A stretch of DNA of 64,000 nt from Nepenthes gracilis (GCA_033239525.1 BSYO01000030.1:10685030-10749029); one strand, 5' to 3'; counted from the first letter of the stretch, positions 45,622 through 57,688 are shown. Numbers and translations: made by a program. Notes: a model not told the origin generated them from the letters alone.

Positions 45622-46114
45622 TGTAAGATATTTATGTGGCTAAAACAACCACAATTGCGGAATTTAAAATCGATTAAGTATACCTCCGGCCATTTGGTGC
45701 TCTGTTTTCCAACTTGCGATTCGGACGGGCTCCGTGCTTCTCGACACTCCTTCACTCGTTTAGATGGTGTATTGCTTGAGTTGGTGTGGGAGGGACAAAG
45801 CTTAAGAATTCAATTTATAGGCGAAACCATCACCCGCCTCAACCGAGCGTTTGGAACTCAAACCGCCAAAATTGATGAATTAACTTAATGGGAGAGTTAT
45901 CACTACTTAATGGACCACAATTGCTTGACAATTAACCGAGAAAAACGCCAAATGGTTACGAAATTGATCGAGGAAGACGAAACGAGCAATTTTGCTCACA
46001 CTAAACCGGCCGGATCCATTTCGATGAAGTTGTTTGGCTCGGCTCGGCTTGGCTCGATCGGCTCGTGGGCCAGGCTCAGTTAATTGGGCCTGAATTTTGG
46101 GCCTGAAGTTTATA
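45622..46114 (-). repeat. 3' LTR of the copia element
   Basis: 493 bp, starting TGTAAGATATTTATG and ending GAAGTTTATA on the + strand, homologous to 51485-51974 with small indels. Confidence 0.93.
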
Positions 46115-46413
46115 TTCTCCCACTTGGTCCATATTTAACTTGATGTGATAACTAAGATCATCAATTTTTCAAACTTTAAGAAATAAATATATGAATCATG
46201 GCGATAAGTCCTCTAATAATGAGTAATATCTTCCATGTATTACAATATATTAATTTCTCAAGTCATCCGATAACTTTACTTTATGAATAAACCCTATGTT
46301 TATTCTTTGTCCAACTTAATGATATTCTCAAATTAATTAATGTGCACACAATTTTGAGAAACATCACAACAATAAAATAGGAATTTTCAATATCATTGTC
46401 CATACAATGAAAA

Positions 46414-46953
46414 TTACAAAATGGAACTCAATCCCATTTCAGATACAAGATCCTTGAACCTTAATGGTGGCATGCCTTTAGTCAAGGGATCAGCGATCAT
46501 TAATTCAGTGCTGATATGCTCAATAGCAATTTCCTTTCCTTTAATGCGCTCCTTTATGGCTAAAAACTGAATGTCGATGTGTTTACTTCGACTGCTACTT
46601 TTGTTATTTTTAGCCAGAAAAACAGCAGCTGAATTATCGCAAAAAATCTTTAATGGCCTTGAGATGGAATCAACCACTCTAAGCCTAGACATGAAATTCC
46701 TCATCCATACACCATGCTTTGTAGCCTCGAAACAAGCAACGAACTCAGCCTCCATAGTGGAAGTAGCAATCAAAGTTTGCTTTGCACTCCGCCAGATACG
46801 GCTCCAGTGCAAACAAAAATATGTAATCGAATGTTGATTTACGAGAATCAACACACCCAAATAAGTCTGAATCTGAGTACCCCAAAACTTTCGGGGATTG
46901 TTATTAAATACATATGTAAGCATGAAATCTTTGGTACCTTCAAGATACCTCAT
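46414..46953 (-). pseudogene. copia RNase H and pol C-terminus
   Basis: A 179-codon frame on the minus strand reads MRYLEGTKDFMLTY, then RSAKQTLIATSTMEAEFVA (the RNase H E-A-E segment), then LKIFCDNSAAVFLAKNN and SKHIDIQFLAIKER, ending ADPLTKGMPPLRF. This is the usual copia RNase H end. An internal part near WGTQIQTYLG is off-frame, so the domain is damaged. Confidence 0.9.
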
Positions 46954-47410
46954 GACTTTCTTGGCGGCTTTTCGGTGTTCGATTCTGGATTACTCAAATC
47001 TTCCCAACATTCCAACAAATGCTATGTCAGGTCTTGTACATACCGAGCATACATCAAACTTCCAACAACGGAAGCATACGGAATGTTCTTGACATTCCGT
47101 TCCAAATCATTTTTGGACATTGGCTCAAATTGAGCTTATCACCCTTCACAATGGGTGCTACACTTCGGTGAACAATCTTTCATCCGAAATCTCTCTAAAA
47201 CCTTATTGATATAGGTCTCTTGAGACAAACCCGAAACACAACGATGCATGCCTCGATGTATCTTTATGCCAATGACATAAGATGCATCAACCAATAAATA
47301 TCATCCATATAAGACAAGGAAACAAGTCTTACTCCCCATCGACCTTACGGTATATACATTGATCCAAAATATTCTCTTCAAACCGAATGAAGAGATAATT
47401 TCATCAAATT

Positions 47411-47839
47411 TCAAATACCATTTTGGGATGCTTGTTTCAATCCATATATGGACTTCTTTAATTTGCATACCAATTGCTCACCATCACTAGAGGAGAATCC
47501 TTCTGGTTGTTTCATGTAAACCTCTTCCTCTAGATCACCATTCAAAAATGCTGTTTTCACATCCATTTGTTGCAATTTCATATCAAAATGAGCAACCAAT
47601 GCCAAAATTATACGAAGAGAGTCCCTTTTAGATACAGGAGAAAAAGTCTCCTTGTAATCAATTTCTTCTTTCTGAGTGTAACCTTTAACAACGAGTCTTG
47701 TCTTATATCTTTCAATATTACCTAATGAGTCTTTCTTTGTTTTAAAGACCCATTTACACCCTATGGCTTTTGCCCCTTTAGGCAATTCAACAAGATCCCA
47801 AACTCTATTACTACTCATGGAACTCATCTCTTCTTTCAT
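47411..47839 (-). pseudogene. copia reverse transcriptase, N-terminal part
   Basis: The minus strand reads MKEEMSSMSSNRVWDLVELP, GCKWVFKTKKDSLGN, RLVVKGYTQKEEIDY, MDVKTAFLNGDLEEEVYM and LKKSIYGLKQAS. The YVDD part falls in the following broken stretch (about 47400-46960). Confidence 0.92.
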
Positions 47840-47848
47840 AGCATTGTG

Positions 47849-48349
47849 TCATAATTGTGATTCATTACAACTCATGGCTTGTGAAAACGTTTCAGGATCA
47901 TTTTCAACTCCCACATTGTAATCAGACTCTTCCAGATATACAACATAATCACTAGGGATTGCTGACTTTCTCATTCTAGAAGACCCTCTTAATGTTGTAT
48001 CATCATCCTCAACAGGAGCATGCTGTACAACTATTTCAGATAAATCCTGAATTTCATGGTCAACTGGAATAAAATCAACATTTTGTGGAATGACATTGAT
48101 TGGTTGTTCAACACCAAATTGATCTTGAGGGGTGTTGTGTACATCAATCAACCTATCATATGAAGTGGAGGGTTGTGAATTCAAATGATCAGTTCTTGAT
48201 CGTTTTCTCCCACTCATTAAATCATTCTCAAGAAATTTTACATTTCTTGATTCCACAATCCTAGTGGTATGAGATGGACAGTAAAATTTGTATCCCTTAA
48301 ACCGTTCAGCATATCCAATGAAATGCCCACTTATGGTCCTTGGGTCCAA
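47849..48349 (-). pseudogene. copia integrase tail and linker to reverse transcriptase
   Basis: A 166-codon frame on the minus strand: GHFIGYAERFKGYKFYCPSH, RIVESRNVKFLEND, an acidic Pro/Gln-rich linker and RKSAIPSDYVVYLEESD. This is the post-integrase region of copia pol. It is separated from the reverse transcriptase only by a stop. Confidence 0.88.
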
Positions 48350-48559
48350 TTTCTTTTCATGTGGGTTATAAACTCTTACTTCGGATGGACATCCCCATAC
48401 GCGTACATGTTGTAAACTCGGTTTCCAACCTTTCCATAACTCAAAAGGAGTTTTGGAACACTTTTGTTGGGACCCGGTTTAATATGTACACCGCCGTTTT
48501 TAAGAGCTTCACTCCACGAGAGATTTTGAAAGTTCGGAGTTACTAAGCATACTCCTCAC

Positions 48560-49602
48560 CATGTCCAATAATGTTCGGTTTCTTCTTTCCGCTATACCAT
48601 TTTTGGTCCTGGAGAACTAGGCATAGTGTATTGGGCAACAATCCCATTTTCTTGAAAAACTTTACAAATGGACTGCATTTGTCCATCTTGAGATATCTAC
48701 CATAATACTCTCCACTTCTATCTCGATCTCACAATTTTGATATTTTTTCGGTTTGTTTCTCTTACCGCTTTAAACAATTTAAAAGCATCCAAGGCTTCAT
48801 ATTTATTATGAAGCAAGTAAAGATACATATATCGTGAGAAATCATCAATAAAGGTGATAAAATATTTTGGACCATACGAGTTCATATCGGACTACAAATG
48901 TCGGTATGTATGATCTCTAATATGTCCGAACTCCTCTTGGTATTTTTCTTAGTCTTGTTGGTCTCGCTTTCCTTTAATGCACCACACAAGTCTCAAAGTC
49001 AAGAAAATCTAGAGTACTAAGTACTCCATCATTTACCAATCTTTTGATTCTATCAATGGAGATATGTCCCAATCTCCTATGCCACAACATCGAGGAACAT
49101 TCATTCATAACACATCTTTTAATTCCGTTATTAACATGCACAAGATTAAATTGGTATTGTTTTGCAAATTCAAACAATAAAGACCATCGAGAAAGGTGTA
49201 CCATTCCCAACAATATCGACTTATAAGATAAATGAATAATGAGTCCGAAAATGTAAAAGGAATATCCAAATGGTACAAGTCTAGAATGTAAATCAAATTT
49301 CTAGAGAAATTTGGAATATAAAAGGTCTTTTCAAGAGACAAAACAAAACCACTACTCAAAATTAAATTGCATGTCCCAATGGCCTCCACATGAACGCATC
49401 TTGTTTAGGAGAAGATGCATTGTTCATCGCCCACCGGTTTCCTTAGGTTTTGCAAGCCCCAGTAAGGAATTAGAAATATGGATTGTAGAAGCAGAGTCAA
49501 TCCACCATGTGTTATGTGCAACATTAACCATATTAGATTCATAACATACAAAAGAGAATGGATTACCTTTCTTTTCAAGCCAATTTTGATACTTGAAAGC
49601 AA
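48560..49602 (-). pseudogene. copia protease, pre-integrase and integrase core remnants
   Basis: 49389-49105 reads GTCNLILSSGFVLSLEKTFY and IPNFSRNLIYI (protease end to pre-integrase). 49213-48974 reads SSMLWHRRLGHISIDRIKRLVN, the HHCC-type zinc site at the start of integrase. The core that follows is broken into several frames down to about 48560. Confidence 0.85.
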
Positions 49603-49619
49603 TCCTTCTTTACGTGTCC

Positions 49620-50374
49620 CTTCTTTTTACGTAAGAAGCACTTGGACTCCTTCTTGATATCGGTTTGGGAGGTACTTTACCTTTCCCTTTGACTGGGCTT
49701 GCGTCTTGAACCTTTCTTCTTTTTGCATGAAGACGCTCTCACTTTGCTCCATCATGAGTCTTCCTTCCTCTTGTACACACATGGTCATGAGTTCATTGAT
49801 TGACCATTTATCCTTATGTATGTTATAAGAGATTTTAAAAGGCCCATATTACGGTGGAAGCGAATTTAAAATGTAATGCACCATGAAAGGTTCAGACATT
49901 TCCACCTCTAGATTTTTTAGTTGAGCTGCAATATCCCTTATTTGCATTATATGCTCACGCACACCCTTAACACTGGTGAGCCTAATAGATGAAAACTTCA
50001 TTATTAGGGTGCTTGCAAGTGCCTTATATCAAGTCACAAATTGTTCATCTATGGCCTTGGCACTTTTGTATCTTTGGTCGTCGAGAACCACGAATCAATA
50101 GTAAATTTTTGTCTTTATGAACATTAAATTGAGGCGATTAGATCGCTCCCAAAGCGTTCATAAAAGAGTTACCTCATCCGGAGTCTTTGGTAAGGGTAAG
50201 AGCGGTGGTTCGTCTTTCAGGATAAAGATAATCGATATCGAGCCACCCTAAGTGAAGAATTCTCTCCTTCCACACTTTATAGTTGTCACCTTTTAGTTCG
50301 GAAACTTCACATCTAATATCGGAAAGATTCTGATTGAATAAATGCATAAAAATAAATACACGCTTAACATCCAA
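49620..50374 (-). pseudogene. copia gag remnant
   Basis: 50374-50174 reads LNQNLSDIRCEVSELKGDNYKVWKERIL split across the N-terminus of a copia gag (KGDNYKVWKERIL). The rest to about 49620 is gag-like, with frameshifts; near 49650 a Lys-rich zinc-knuckle zone is visible in pieces. Confidence 0.82.
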
Positions 50375-51484
50375 AAAATGAGGCTAACAAATTACAAAAT
50401 TATGTTTTACCAATGTAAAATATACATCATGAATCAATAGACAAAAAATTACCATGGGCTAAATTTTAATTAAGTAGATTCATGTCCAATTTTATGATAA
50501 AACTATTAAATTATATTCATTTCTTAATCCTCGTGGGCAAATTAAGAAAATAATAATTTGACATTTTATCCTCGATTAATTAATTTAATATAATAAAATT
50601 TCTGTGGGATAAATTTTATTATATCAAAATAATTACCACAATTTATGTCTTTATACCATACGTGATAAAATAAAATAAAATAATTTATTAATTAAAGTGC
50701 TGGCTAATCCTCAATTAATTAAATTATTTTAATCACAAGACATTATTTATACATATATACAATTATATACTGGATATTATATTTTATACTTTATATATAA
50801 TAATATAATTATATATATATATAAATATAAATATATACGTATATATATAATATATATATATATTTACAGAATTGTATATAAGCAATTGAAATGCCAAAAT
50901 TGGCGCAAGGCGCTAAGCAGCGCAAGCGGCAACTGCCGCTCCTTCCTTCGTCCGCGTCCTGGGTTCGAAACCCGTCGGCCGCATCAAAATTCTTTTTCCC
51001 CATTGCTACAGTGATGGGCCAGAAGACTGGGCCGCGACAGAAACGGATTTGGGCCGCGAACGAAACGGCCCATAACCGATTTAATTAAATTAAATTTTTT
51101 TAAAATCAGAAGAAACGACGTCGTTTTAATAAATCAATTGCTCCAACGAAACGACGCCGCTCGGAAGACAAAACAATTTATAAAACGACGACGTTCTCTG
51201 CCGCCCGTTATAAAACGACGCCGTTCAAGTCGTCGTCTACCTTCGCTTTCGGTTCGCCGAACCCGACAACGAACGACTTCGACCAATTCCGACTGATTCA
51301 AACAAAGACCATACGAACACCATAAATGATGAAAATATATGGAAATTTGGAAATTTGATTTCCCATCGATTTCAAAGTCTTTCGTTGAACCGAATCTTCA
51401 AAAACGAAGACTTTAAGTTTTTTCGAAAAAAATCGGAAAAACAGAACATCAAAGGCAGAGTTGAAGCCTTCTCTCGATACCAAA
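50375..51484 (-). other. 5' leader of the copia element
   Basis: 1.1 kb between primer site and gag, long for a copia leader. It contains an AT microsatellite (about 50805-50865), a GC-rich patch with GGTTCGAAACC at 50951-50961, and repeats of AAACGACG (51110-51230). Confidence 0.6.
51471..51482 (-). other. Primer binding site of the copia element
   Basis: Minus strand TGGTATCGAGAG, the initiator-Met tRNA complement with one change. Confidence 0.85.
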
Positions 51485-51974
51485 TGTAAGATATTTATGT
51501 GGCTAAAACAACCACAATTGCTGGAATTTAAAATCGATTAAGTATACCTCCCGCCATTTGGTGCTCTGTTTTCCAACTTGCGATTGGATTGCTTCAAGGC
51601 TTCCGGACACTCCTTCACTCGTTTAGATGGTGTATTGCTTGAGTTATTGCGACAAATAACGCTCAATTTATTATAAAACCATCACCCGCCTCAACCGAGA
51701 GTTTGAAACTCAAACTCAAACCGCCAAAATTGATGAATTAACTTAATGGGAGAGTTATCACTACTTAATGGACCACAATTATTTCAAAGAATTAACCGAA
51801 AAAACGCCAAATGGTTTGAAATTGATCGAGGAAGACGAAACGAGCAATTTTGCTCGCCACTCAAACCGGCTCAGGATCCGGCTCGATGAAGCTGTTTGGC
51901 TGGCTCGCTTGGCTCGATCGGCTCGTGGGCCAGGCTCGATTAATTGGGCCTGAATTTTGGGCCTGAAGTTTATA
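51485..51974 (-). repeat. 5' LTR of the copia element
   Basis: 490 bp, homologous to 45622-46114; followed by the TCATC target duplication. Confidence 0.93.
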
Positions 51975-52139
51975 TCATCTCCAAACACAAAGGAGATATT
52001 ATCGACAAGGTGGCAAACAATACTTAAAGCGCATGTATTATGTACATAGCACGAGCTCTAGCACAAGCTTGCAATAGGAACACTCAAGAATAGCCTTGCG
52101 AGATATATTTTAAATATTTTTGGTTACCTTTGAGTGACA

Positions 52140-52914
52140 TGACGGTTGAGAATTGGATCATATATTTAAATTATGAGAAAAGAATTAATAACACATAATA
52201 AATTAATAATAATTATAAATAATAAAAAACACATGATTTTACGTAAAAAATTTTCTTTTTAAATAACAGAAAAAAATCATAAGATTATACGTTCAAAATA
52301 TATCTATTATACAATATATTTGGTTACAAAAATCTTAATAAATATAAAGTCACAATACCTTGCAATGAATAAAACCGAGTAATAATGATTACAAGATAAA
52401 TAAGAAGAAATAAGATCGATAAAATATAATTTTTAAATTTTAAGAATAATATACCCAAGGTCGATAAAGAATAAAATATAATTTAAAACTTAATCGGATA
52501 TTTAAACTTTCCTTTCATTTCTTTTCTCTTTTTCTTCATTTTTCACATAGTAACGGCACTCAAAATTTCACAAATTATAAAAGTGATCATTCTAAAATTA
52601 CATCATATACATTTAGATTAGGAACGGTGCTCAAGCGCCCATAAAGTGCGCATTGCGCGTGAGCCTACCGTAATCAACGTATGAGCGCCCCTTTGGGTGC
52701 AAATCAAATGCTAAATAATATGGAAACCCTATTCGTACACCCATCGCGCACACCTCAGGCGACTCCATTATGGAATCGGCGTATATGTAATCAACAAACG
52801 CCAGTCACGCGACATTCTATATTTTTTTTTAGATTAGTTCAATGCATATACGTGCTACCAAATAACACATTAAATAAGTATGGATCCCACACGGAAGTGA
52901 CTCAAAACCCAACA
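52140..52914 (-). mobile_element. Probable solo LTR, related to 15921-16675
   Basis: On the minus strand it starts TGTTGGGTTTTGAGTCACTT, like the LTRs at 15921-16675 and 44458-45314. It shares the TTTTACGT...TTCTTTTT...AATCATAAG U5 motif and a pyrimidine-rich block followed by CGGCACTCAAAAT. Flanks GTGACA and CTGACA are similar but not a clean 5-bp match, so the left end is provisional. Confidence 0.68.
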
Positions 52915-53040
52915 CTGACATCTATATATTTACTTAAGCTTGGAGTAACATTGTAAAGTATTATGAAATTATAATCATATTTAAGATCAATAAATTACTG
53001 TGTTATTTTATAAAAATAATATAAAAATAAAGATAATGCT

Positions 53041-54012
53041 TGTTAGAGACATTTGTATAATTGGCATATTCCGTGACAATATGTATTATTCATCGATGTC
53101 GGGTTGTGGGTTGTCGGGTTAAAGTCCGTTCCCGCCGCCGCCGCCGAGCCCATCCAAAGCCTCGCCCGCTCGCCATGAGCTCGATTCCCGCCGAGCGTAA
53201 AAACCAAGAGGGTGCCCGCTGGCTCATTGCCGCTAGCCGCTTCAAGCCGAAACCCAAAGAAGTCGCCCGTCTCGCTGCTCGCCCTTTGACCGCTGCGCCG
53301 CGCGCAGCCCCGCTCGAGCGCGGTGCAACGGGCATATTTTTTTGAACGCGTTTTTGGCTCCACTATAAATACTAACCTTATGTTTTGAAACCCTAAGGAT
53401 TCTCGCAGAGTTGATTTGCGTGCCTCTTTGAGAAGAAAAGCCTCTCATGCTTCAAAGTTATTGTTCCTCATCTTAAGAAAACTAACACTACAATATTGCT
53501 CTACATGTTCAAACTAGTTTTCTCACCCACCTTATTTAACCATCGAATCTTTGCCTTCTACCATCGTTGGAGACTTTGATTCGTGAAGAAGGAGACTCGT
53601 TCGTGATTGGAAATTCAAGTGGTTCGAGGGAAGATTGACGTGAAGACCGGAAGGTGTCGGTTCGTTGCTGTGGGTAAATCCAAGGAGTTCATTGGTAGGG
53701 ATCACGTGGCGGGAGTAAGTCGGCTAGGGTTAGCAGCGTCGTTTTCGTAAGTTGATTTTCATAGTGCGTTGCTTCCCTAGCCGTTGAAGCCGAAGTGTTT
53801 TTCTCGATACCGTGGGTATCGAGTTTTCACTTCGTCACCAAAAATCGCGTCTTTATCTTTATTGCTCATATTATTTATATCATGCATGCTTGTTAAACTT
53901 GTTAACATCTAGTATTAAATATCTTTTACGTGTATTAGATATTTATTATTATTTTCGCTTTTAATTTATACTTTTAACGGGTTAAAACATTAGCACAAAA
54001 CGTGCTTTTTCA
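53041..54012 (+). repeat. 5' LTR of the TR-GAG element
   Basis: 972 bp, TGTTAGAGAC...GCTTTTTCA. U3 has a GC-rich Ser/Arg-codon-like block rich in GCTCG words, then a TATA box CTATAAATACTA near 53363. Confidence 0.95.
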
Positions 54013-54014
54013 AT

Positions 54015-54025
54015 TGGTATCAGAG
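54015..54025 (+). other. Primer binding site of the TR-GAG element
   Basis: TGGTATCAGAG two bases after the 5' LTR, an exact initiator-Met tRNA complement. Confidence 0.92.
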
Positions 54026-54055
54026 ACTTACCCTGATCCGCGGCCCCAATCTAGA

Positions 54056-55950
54056 TGTATACGAGTGGATCGCTCTCCGTTCATCCCTTCTTTGATGGGA
54101 GTAACTATACCTATTGAAAGGTTCGGATGAGAGCCTTCCTAAAATCTCTAGATGAGCGTGTTTGGGCACGTACTCAAGTTGGGTGGACTCCACCCACTAG
54201 TTCCTCTGGTAACGAACCAAAAGACTTATCTTCATGGACCAAAGAAGAACTCGATGCATGTAATTGGAACAGTAAGGGGCTACATGCTATTTTTATGGCT
54301 GTATCTCCCGATGAGTTTAAACGTATTTCAATGTGTGAGACTTCTAAAGATGCATGAGACATTTTAGAAATTACTCATGAAGGCACGAAGCTTGTTAAAA
54401 ATTCAAAATTACAAATGCTCACCACTAGATTCGAAGGAATAAAAATGAAAGATGATGAGACCTTTGATGAGTTTTATGCTCAATTAAATGATATTGTGAA
54501 CTCCACATTTAATTTAGGAGAACGAATTCCTGAGAATAAAATTGTTAAAAAAGTTCTTAGGTCACTTCCTGAACAATTTAGACCTAAGGTCACTGCTATC
54601 GAAGAAAACAAAGACCTTGATAAAATGAAGATTGAAGAACTTGTAGGATCCCTACAAACTTATGAGCACACCTTGCCACCAAGGAAAAACAAATCACTTG
54701 CTCTAAAATCAAGTAGGAAGAGCGAAATCGGGATTCGATGAAGAATCGTGTAGTGATGATAATTTTCCTTATTTCTCAAGAATTTTAAAAAGTTTTTAAA
54801 GACAAATAAATCTTCCTCGAAAAAATCTGATGTGAGCTCAAAACGTTCAACCAAATTTGAGAAGAAAGACCAACGTGAATTTAAGGATTCCAAATCAAAA
54901 ATGACTCAAGGAGTTCAATGTCATGAATGCAAAGGATTTGGTCACTATCGAGCTGAATGCCCAAACCTTAAACGCAATAAGGTCAAGCTTTTAAAGCTAA
55001 TGTGACTTTAAGCGATGACGAAGAAGAAGATGACGAAAAATGCTCTGAAAATGGCCCTGTCAAATACATAGCGTTTATGACTCAATGTGTGATAATGCTG
55101 TAGAGAATATTAATCAATCTGATAGCTCTGAGGCTAAGTCAGAAGCAGAATTTGATGGCCTTCAATAAGCCTACGATAAACTATTTAGGGAATGTTTGAA
55201 AGTAAAGAAATTAAATAGAACCCTAAACGGTAGGATCATCGATTTGGAAAAAGAAAACTTATCTCTACAATCCAAGGTAAATACTAAAAGTCAAGAAACT
55301 GAGAATCTGAAAATCTCATTTTCTAAACAAATCACAACCTTGGAATCTGAACTTGAGGCCACGAGAAAAGATTTGAAACAATTCATAAATGGGTCAACAA
55401 AACTTGATCATATACTTGGGTTGGGTAAAAGTGGAAAAATTAAACATGGGTTGGGATATGTTGAGAATATGTTCCCAAATGACGTGAAACCTAAAATAAT
55501 TTTTATTCCCACCAAGAAAATGCCACACCAATACATTAACACATCAAAAGTCACTAAGCAACCGGCTCGACGTGTGGCTACTCAATTTGACTCAACTCAT
55601 TTGCAAAATTTACCTAATCAAAAAATGGTGAACAAATCATCAAAATCGGTCAAGTCTTCTATCAACATAAATCAAAGATCTATGAACCGTTCCACCGTTC
55701 CTAAGTTTGTACCTATTTGTCATGCGTGTGGAAAAGTAAGCCACATTCGTCCTTGATGCTACACTGTGAATTCTTTGTACAACGAAAGAAAATGGCCAAG
55801 AGTGAATAAACTCCTTGATCATATTCAAAAACTAAATGAACAAGTACAAAGATTAAACCAGAAAGTGAATTCGTGGAGAAGCATTTGGGTTAAGAAAATT
55901 GAGCTAAATTTTCCTACGGTAAATTCCGGATAAATGGGTCCTACACTGTT
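54056..55950 (+). pseudogene. gag of the TR-GAG element, with stops
   Basis: The frame opens at the ATG at 54056 (MYTSGSLSVHPFFDGSNYTY) and hits TGA where copia gags have Trp. It continues MRAFLKSLDERVW...GNEPKDLSSWTKEE, and a second Trp-to-TGA change lies at 54355. ILEITHEGTKLVKNSKLQML and MKDDETFDEFYAQLNDIV follow. After frame changes a zinc-knuckle CHECKGFGHYRAEC is intact at 54919-54960. Next come an acidic zone, a coiled coil (IIDLEKENLSLQSKVNTKSQ, 55196-55400) and a second knuckle CHACGKVSHIRP-stop-C near 55720-55760. A gag binds the RNA and builds the particle; this copy is no longer intact. Confidence 0.9.
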
Positions 55951-56803
55951 CTAAACAAGAATAAATAAAAATAAAAATAAAAAAAATAAAATGGTGAAAT
56001 TGAGCACTCGCTCGCTGGAGGCTCGAGCGCCCGCTGCCTGCCTTTATCTTCGAGCACGCAGCGGGCGCAGCACATAAACCCTCACCCGTCTTCGTTGCTC
56101 CTGCCTTTCTTCTTGTGTCGGCCGCATCTCTCCCTTTACCTCATCACCAGGTCGGCTAGATCCACACTCCTTCTCGATTCCGGGCGCTCTCAAGGTAAAC
56201 TCAACCCTCGTCCCTCTCTGTTTTTGGTTCTGTGCAACCGCCACCGTTCTTGGTGGAATCGGCCTAAAATTTGCCAATTTTTGGTCGGCTGACTTCACAG
56301 GTACACATCGCTCTCCTCATTCCTTCAAATCCACCGGTTTTTGCATGGATTTTGAGCGTAGTACGTGGATTCGTGCGTTCTCGCCGCCGTTCATAGTGTC
56401 GGTCCTCACTTGCCCTATTTTCTTTCGTTGGCTGACTTCGTCGGCCTCCCAGTACTCACCTCCTTACTCCAGATCCCCCGTTTCATACGTGAATCTTGAC
56501 CGTAGACCTTGGATCTGTGAGTCGTCGAGTGTTGTCGCCCCGTTCATGGCGGAGTGCCGATTTCCTCACCTCACCGGCCGGACGCCCGATTCGGTGTGTG
56601 GGTGCGTCCTGCTGTCAATCGGCGGAACCGTGCGTGCGGCGGTGTAACTCGGTGGGCCTGCTCTCGCGCTGCGTTCGTGGGACTCGCCGGCTGCCCCCGT
56701 GCCGTCCGTATCCCTTCTTCGCGTCGACCGTGAACGACGCACTGCTTTATTCCGGCGGCGATCGCGTCTGCACGGCATTCCCCACCAAACACTTCCAAAA
56801 TAT

Positions 56804-56852
56804 ATAAATAAATAAATAAATAAATAAATATATATATATATATATATATATT
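56804..56852. repeat. AAAT/TA microsatellite
   Basis: (AAAT)n then (TA)n directly upstream of the second ORF's splice acceptor. Confidence 0.9.
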
Positions 56853-56884
56853 CCACACTTTTATATTTAAATTGTGGTGTTCAC

Positions 56885-56896
56885 TTTTCTTTTCAG
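56885..56896 (+). promoter_or_regulatory. Candidate 3' splice site of the second ORF
   Basis: TTTTCTTTTCAG ends exactly at the ATG at 56897. A good plant acceptor, suggesting the ORF is made from a spliced transcript. Confidence 0.6.
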
Positions 56897-57688
56897 ATGT
56901 CTGCTCCACGTAAGTCTATGTCACGCAAGTCGAGTGGCAAACGCACTCGACCGAGTGGAATCTCCGCTCCTGATCGCTTTATTAGTCCCGAGGCTGAGAC
57001 TCTTTTTCAAACCCGTATGTCTCATCGGCAACTCTCCCTCGAACAGGAAGTCTGCCTTGACTCTGTCGACCCTTCCATCTCGTCTCTTTTCCTTGACCGT
57101 GGTTGGTCGTCGGTCATCACATGTTTGATTGCTCCGTCGCTCATTCTTATTCAAGAATTTTATTCAAATATTCATGCAATCACTTACAATTCTTTCTCCA
57201 CTTTCGTGCGCGGGGCACAACTGTACATTACTGCTGATATCCTTGCCCGCATTATTGATATCCCTCGGGTGGCCAATCCACCCTACCCTTACTCTTCGGC
57301 GCTCACCCGGCCTAGTTTTAATGAAATTGCCACCTTTCTTCATGGTGCCCCTCTGGAGTGGAATGGCAAAACGTTCCAAACTTTGTACCTCTCCTCTCGG
57401 CGACTGGTCGTGAGCCGTATCATGCTCACGAATATGTTTCCCGTCTCCCACTCCTCGTCCCTTTCAGAGGAGAAGGCATTATTTTTGTATGCTCTGCTAA
57501 GTGGTCAGCCCATTGACTTACCATCTCATTTTATCACTCATATTATTGCCAACTTCTCCGGTCGGAAAGAGGCCAACCTACCTTTTGGGTGCCTTATTCA
57601 GCGACTCATTGCTGAGCTCAGTCACCCATTCGCGGACTATCCTCGCCTACCGCTCGGCCGACCGATCACCTCCACCTCTTTTGCCTAG
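56897..57688 (+). CDS. Second ORF of the TR-GAG element, 'putative plant transposon protein'-like
   Basis: 263 residues, ATG directly after a splice acceptor. A basic Ser/Lys-rich start (APRKSMSRKSSGKRTRP) precedes a globular region (RFISPEAETLF, SLFLDRGWSSVITC, IQEFYSNIH, VRGAQLYITADILARIIDIP, LPSHFITHIIANFS). This pattern recalls the helical domain known only as 'putative plant transposon protein' in plant genomes. It has no enzyme motif, membrane span or zinc site that I can see. Codons are GC-rich at the third base, unlike the AT-rich gag. After the TAG at 57686 the same frame stays open in a Pro/Arg-rich stretch (DPEELFNEPLPAVPPPR) to about 57897, so the protein was longer once. Its role is unknown; it may bind RNA or gag. 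Confidence 0.72.
   Translation: MSAPRKSMSRKSSGKRTRPSGISAPDRFISPEAETLFQTRMSHRQLSLEQEVCLDSVDPSISSLFLDRGWSSVITCLIAPSLILIQEFYSNIHAITYNSFSTFVRGAQLYITADILARIIDIPRVANPPYPYSSALTRPSFNEIATFLHGAPLEWNGKTFQTLYLSSRRLVVSRIMLTNMFPVSHSSSLSEEKALFLYALLSGQPIDLPSHFITHIIANFSGRKEANLPFGCLIQRLIAELSHPFADYPRLPLGRPITSTSFA

Larger units (their letters stand above)
45622..51974 (-). mobile_element. Full-length but inactive Ty1/copia element
   Basis: 6.35 kb with LTRs 45622-46114 and 51485-51974 and a perfect target duplication TCATC (45617-45621 and 51975-51979). The interior reads gag, protease, integrase, reverse transcriptase, RNase H on the minus strand. The primer site TGGTATCGAGAG lies just inside the right LTR, and the purine tract AAGTGGGAGAA lies next to the left LTR. 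The LTRs end in TA...CA when read in element orientation instead of TG...CA. Frames are broken in many places, most in the integrase and gag parts. Confidence 0.95.
55951..56896 (+). other. GC-rich leader upstream of the second ORF
   Basis: Composition jumps to CpG-rich with GCTCGAGCG words, then a C/T-rich 5'-UTR-like stretch with AAACCCT (56088-56094). Donor-like sites AAGGTAAAC (about 56191) and CAGGTACAC (about 56299) occur, and the stretch ends in a pyrimidine tract and CAG right before an ATG. It looks like an intron-containing leader brought in together with the ORF. Confidence 0.55.

Noticed and set aside
53061..53448. Several overlapping GC-rich open frames
   Set aside because: They fall in the CpG-rich U3 of the TR-GAG 5' LTR and are explained by its composition.
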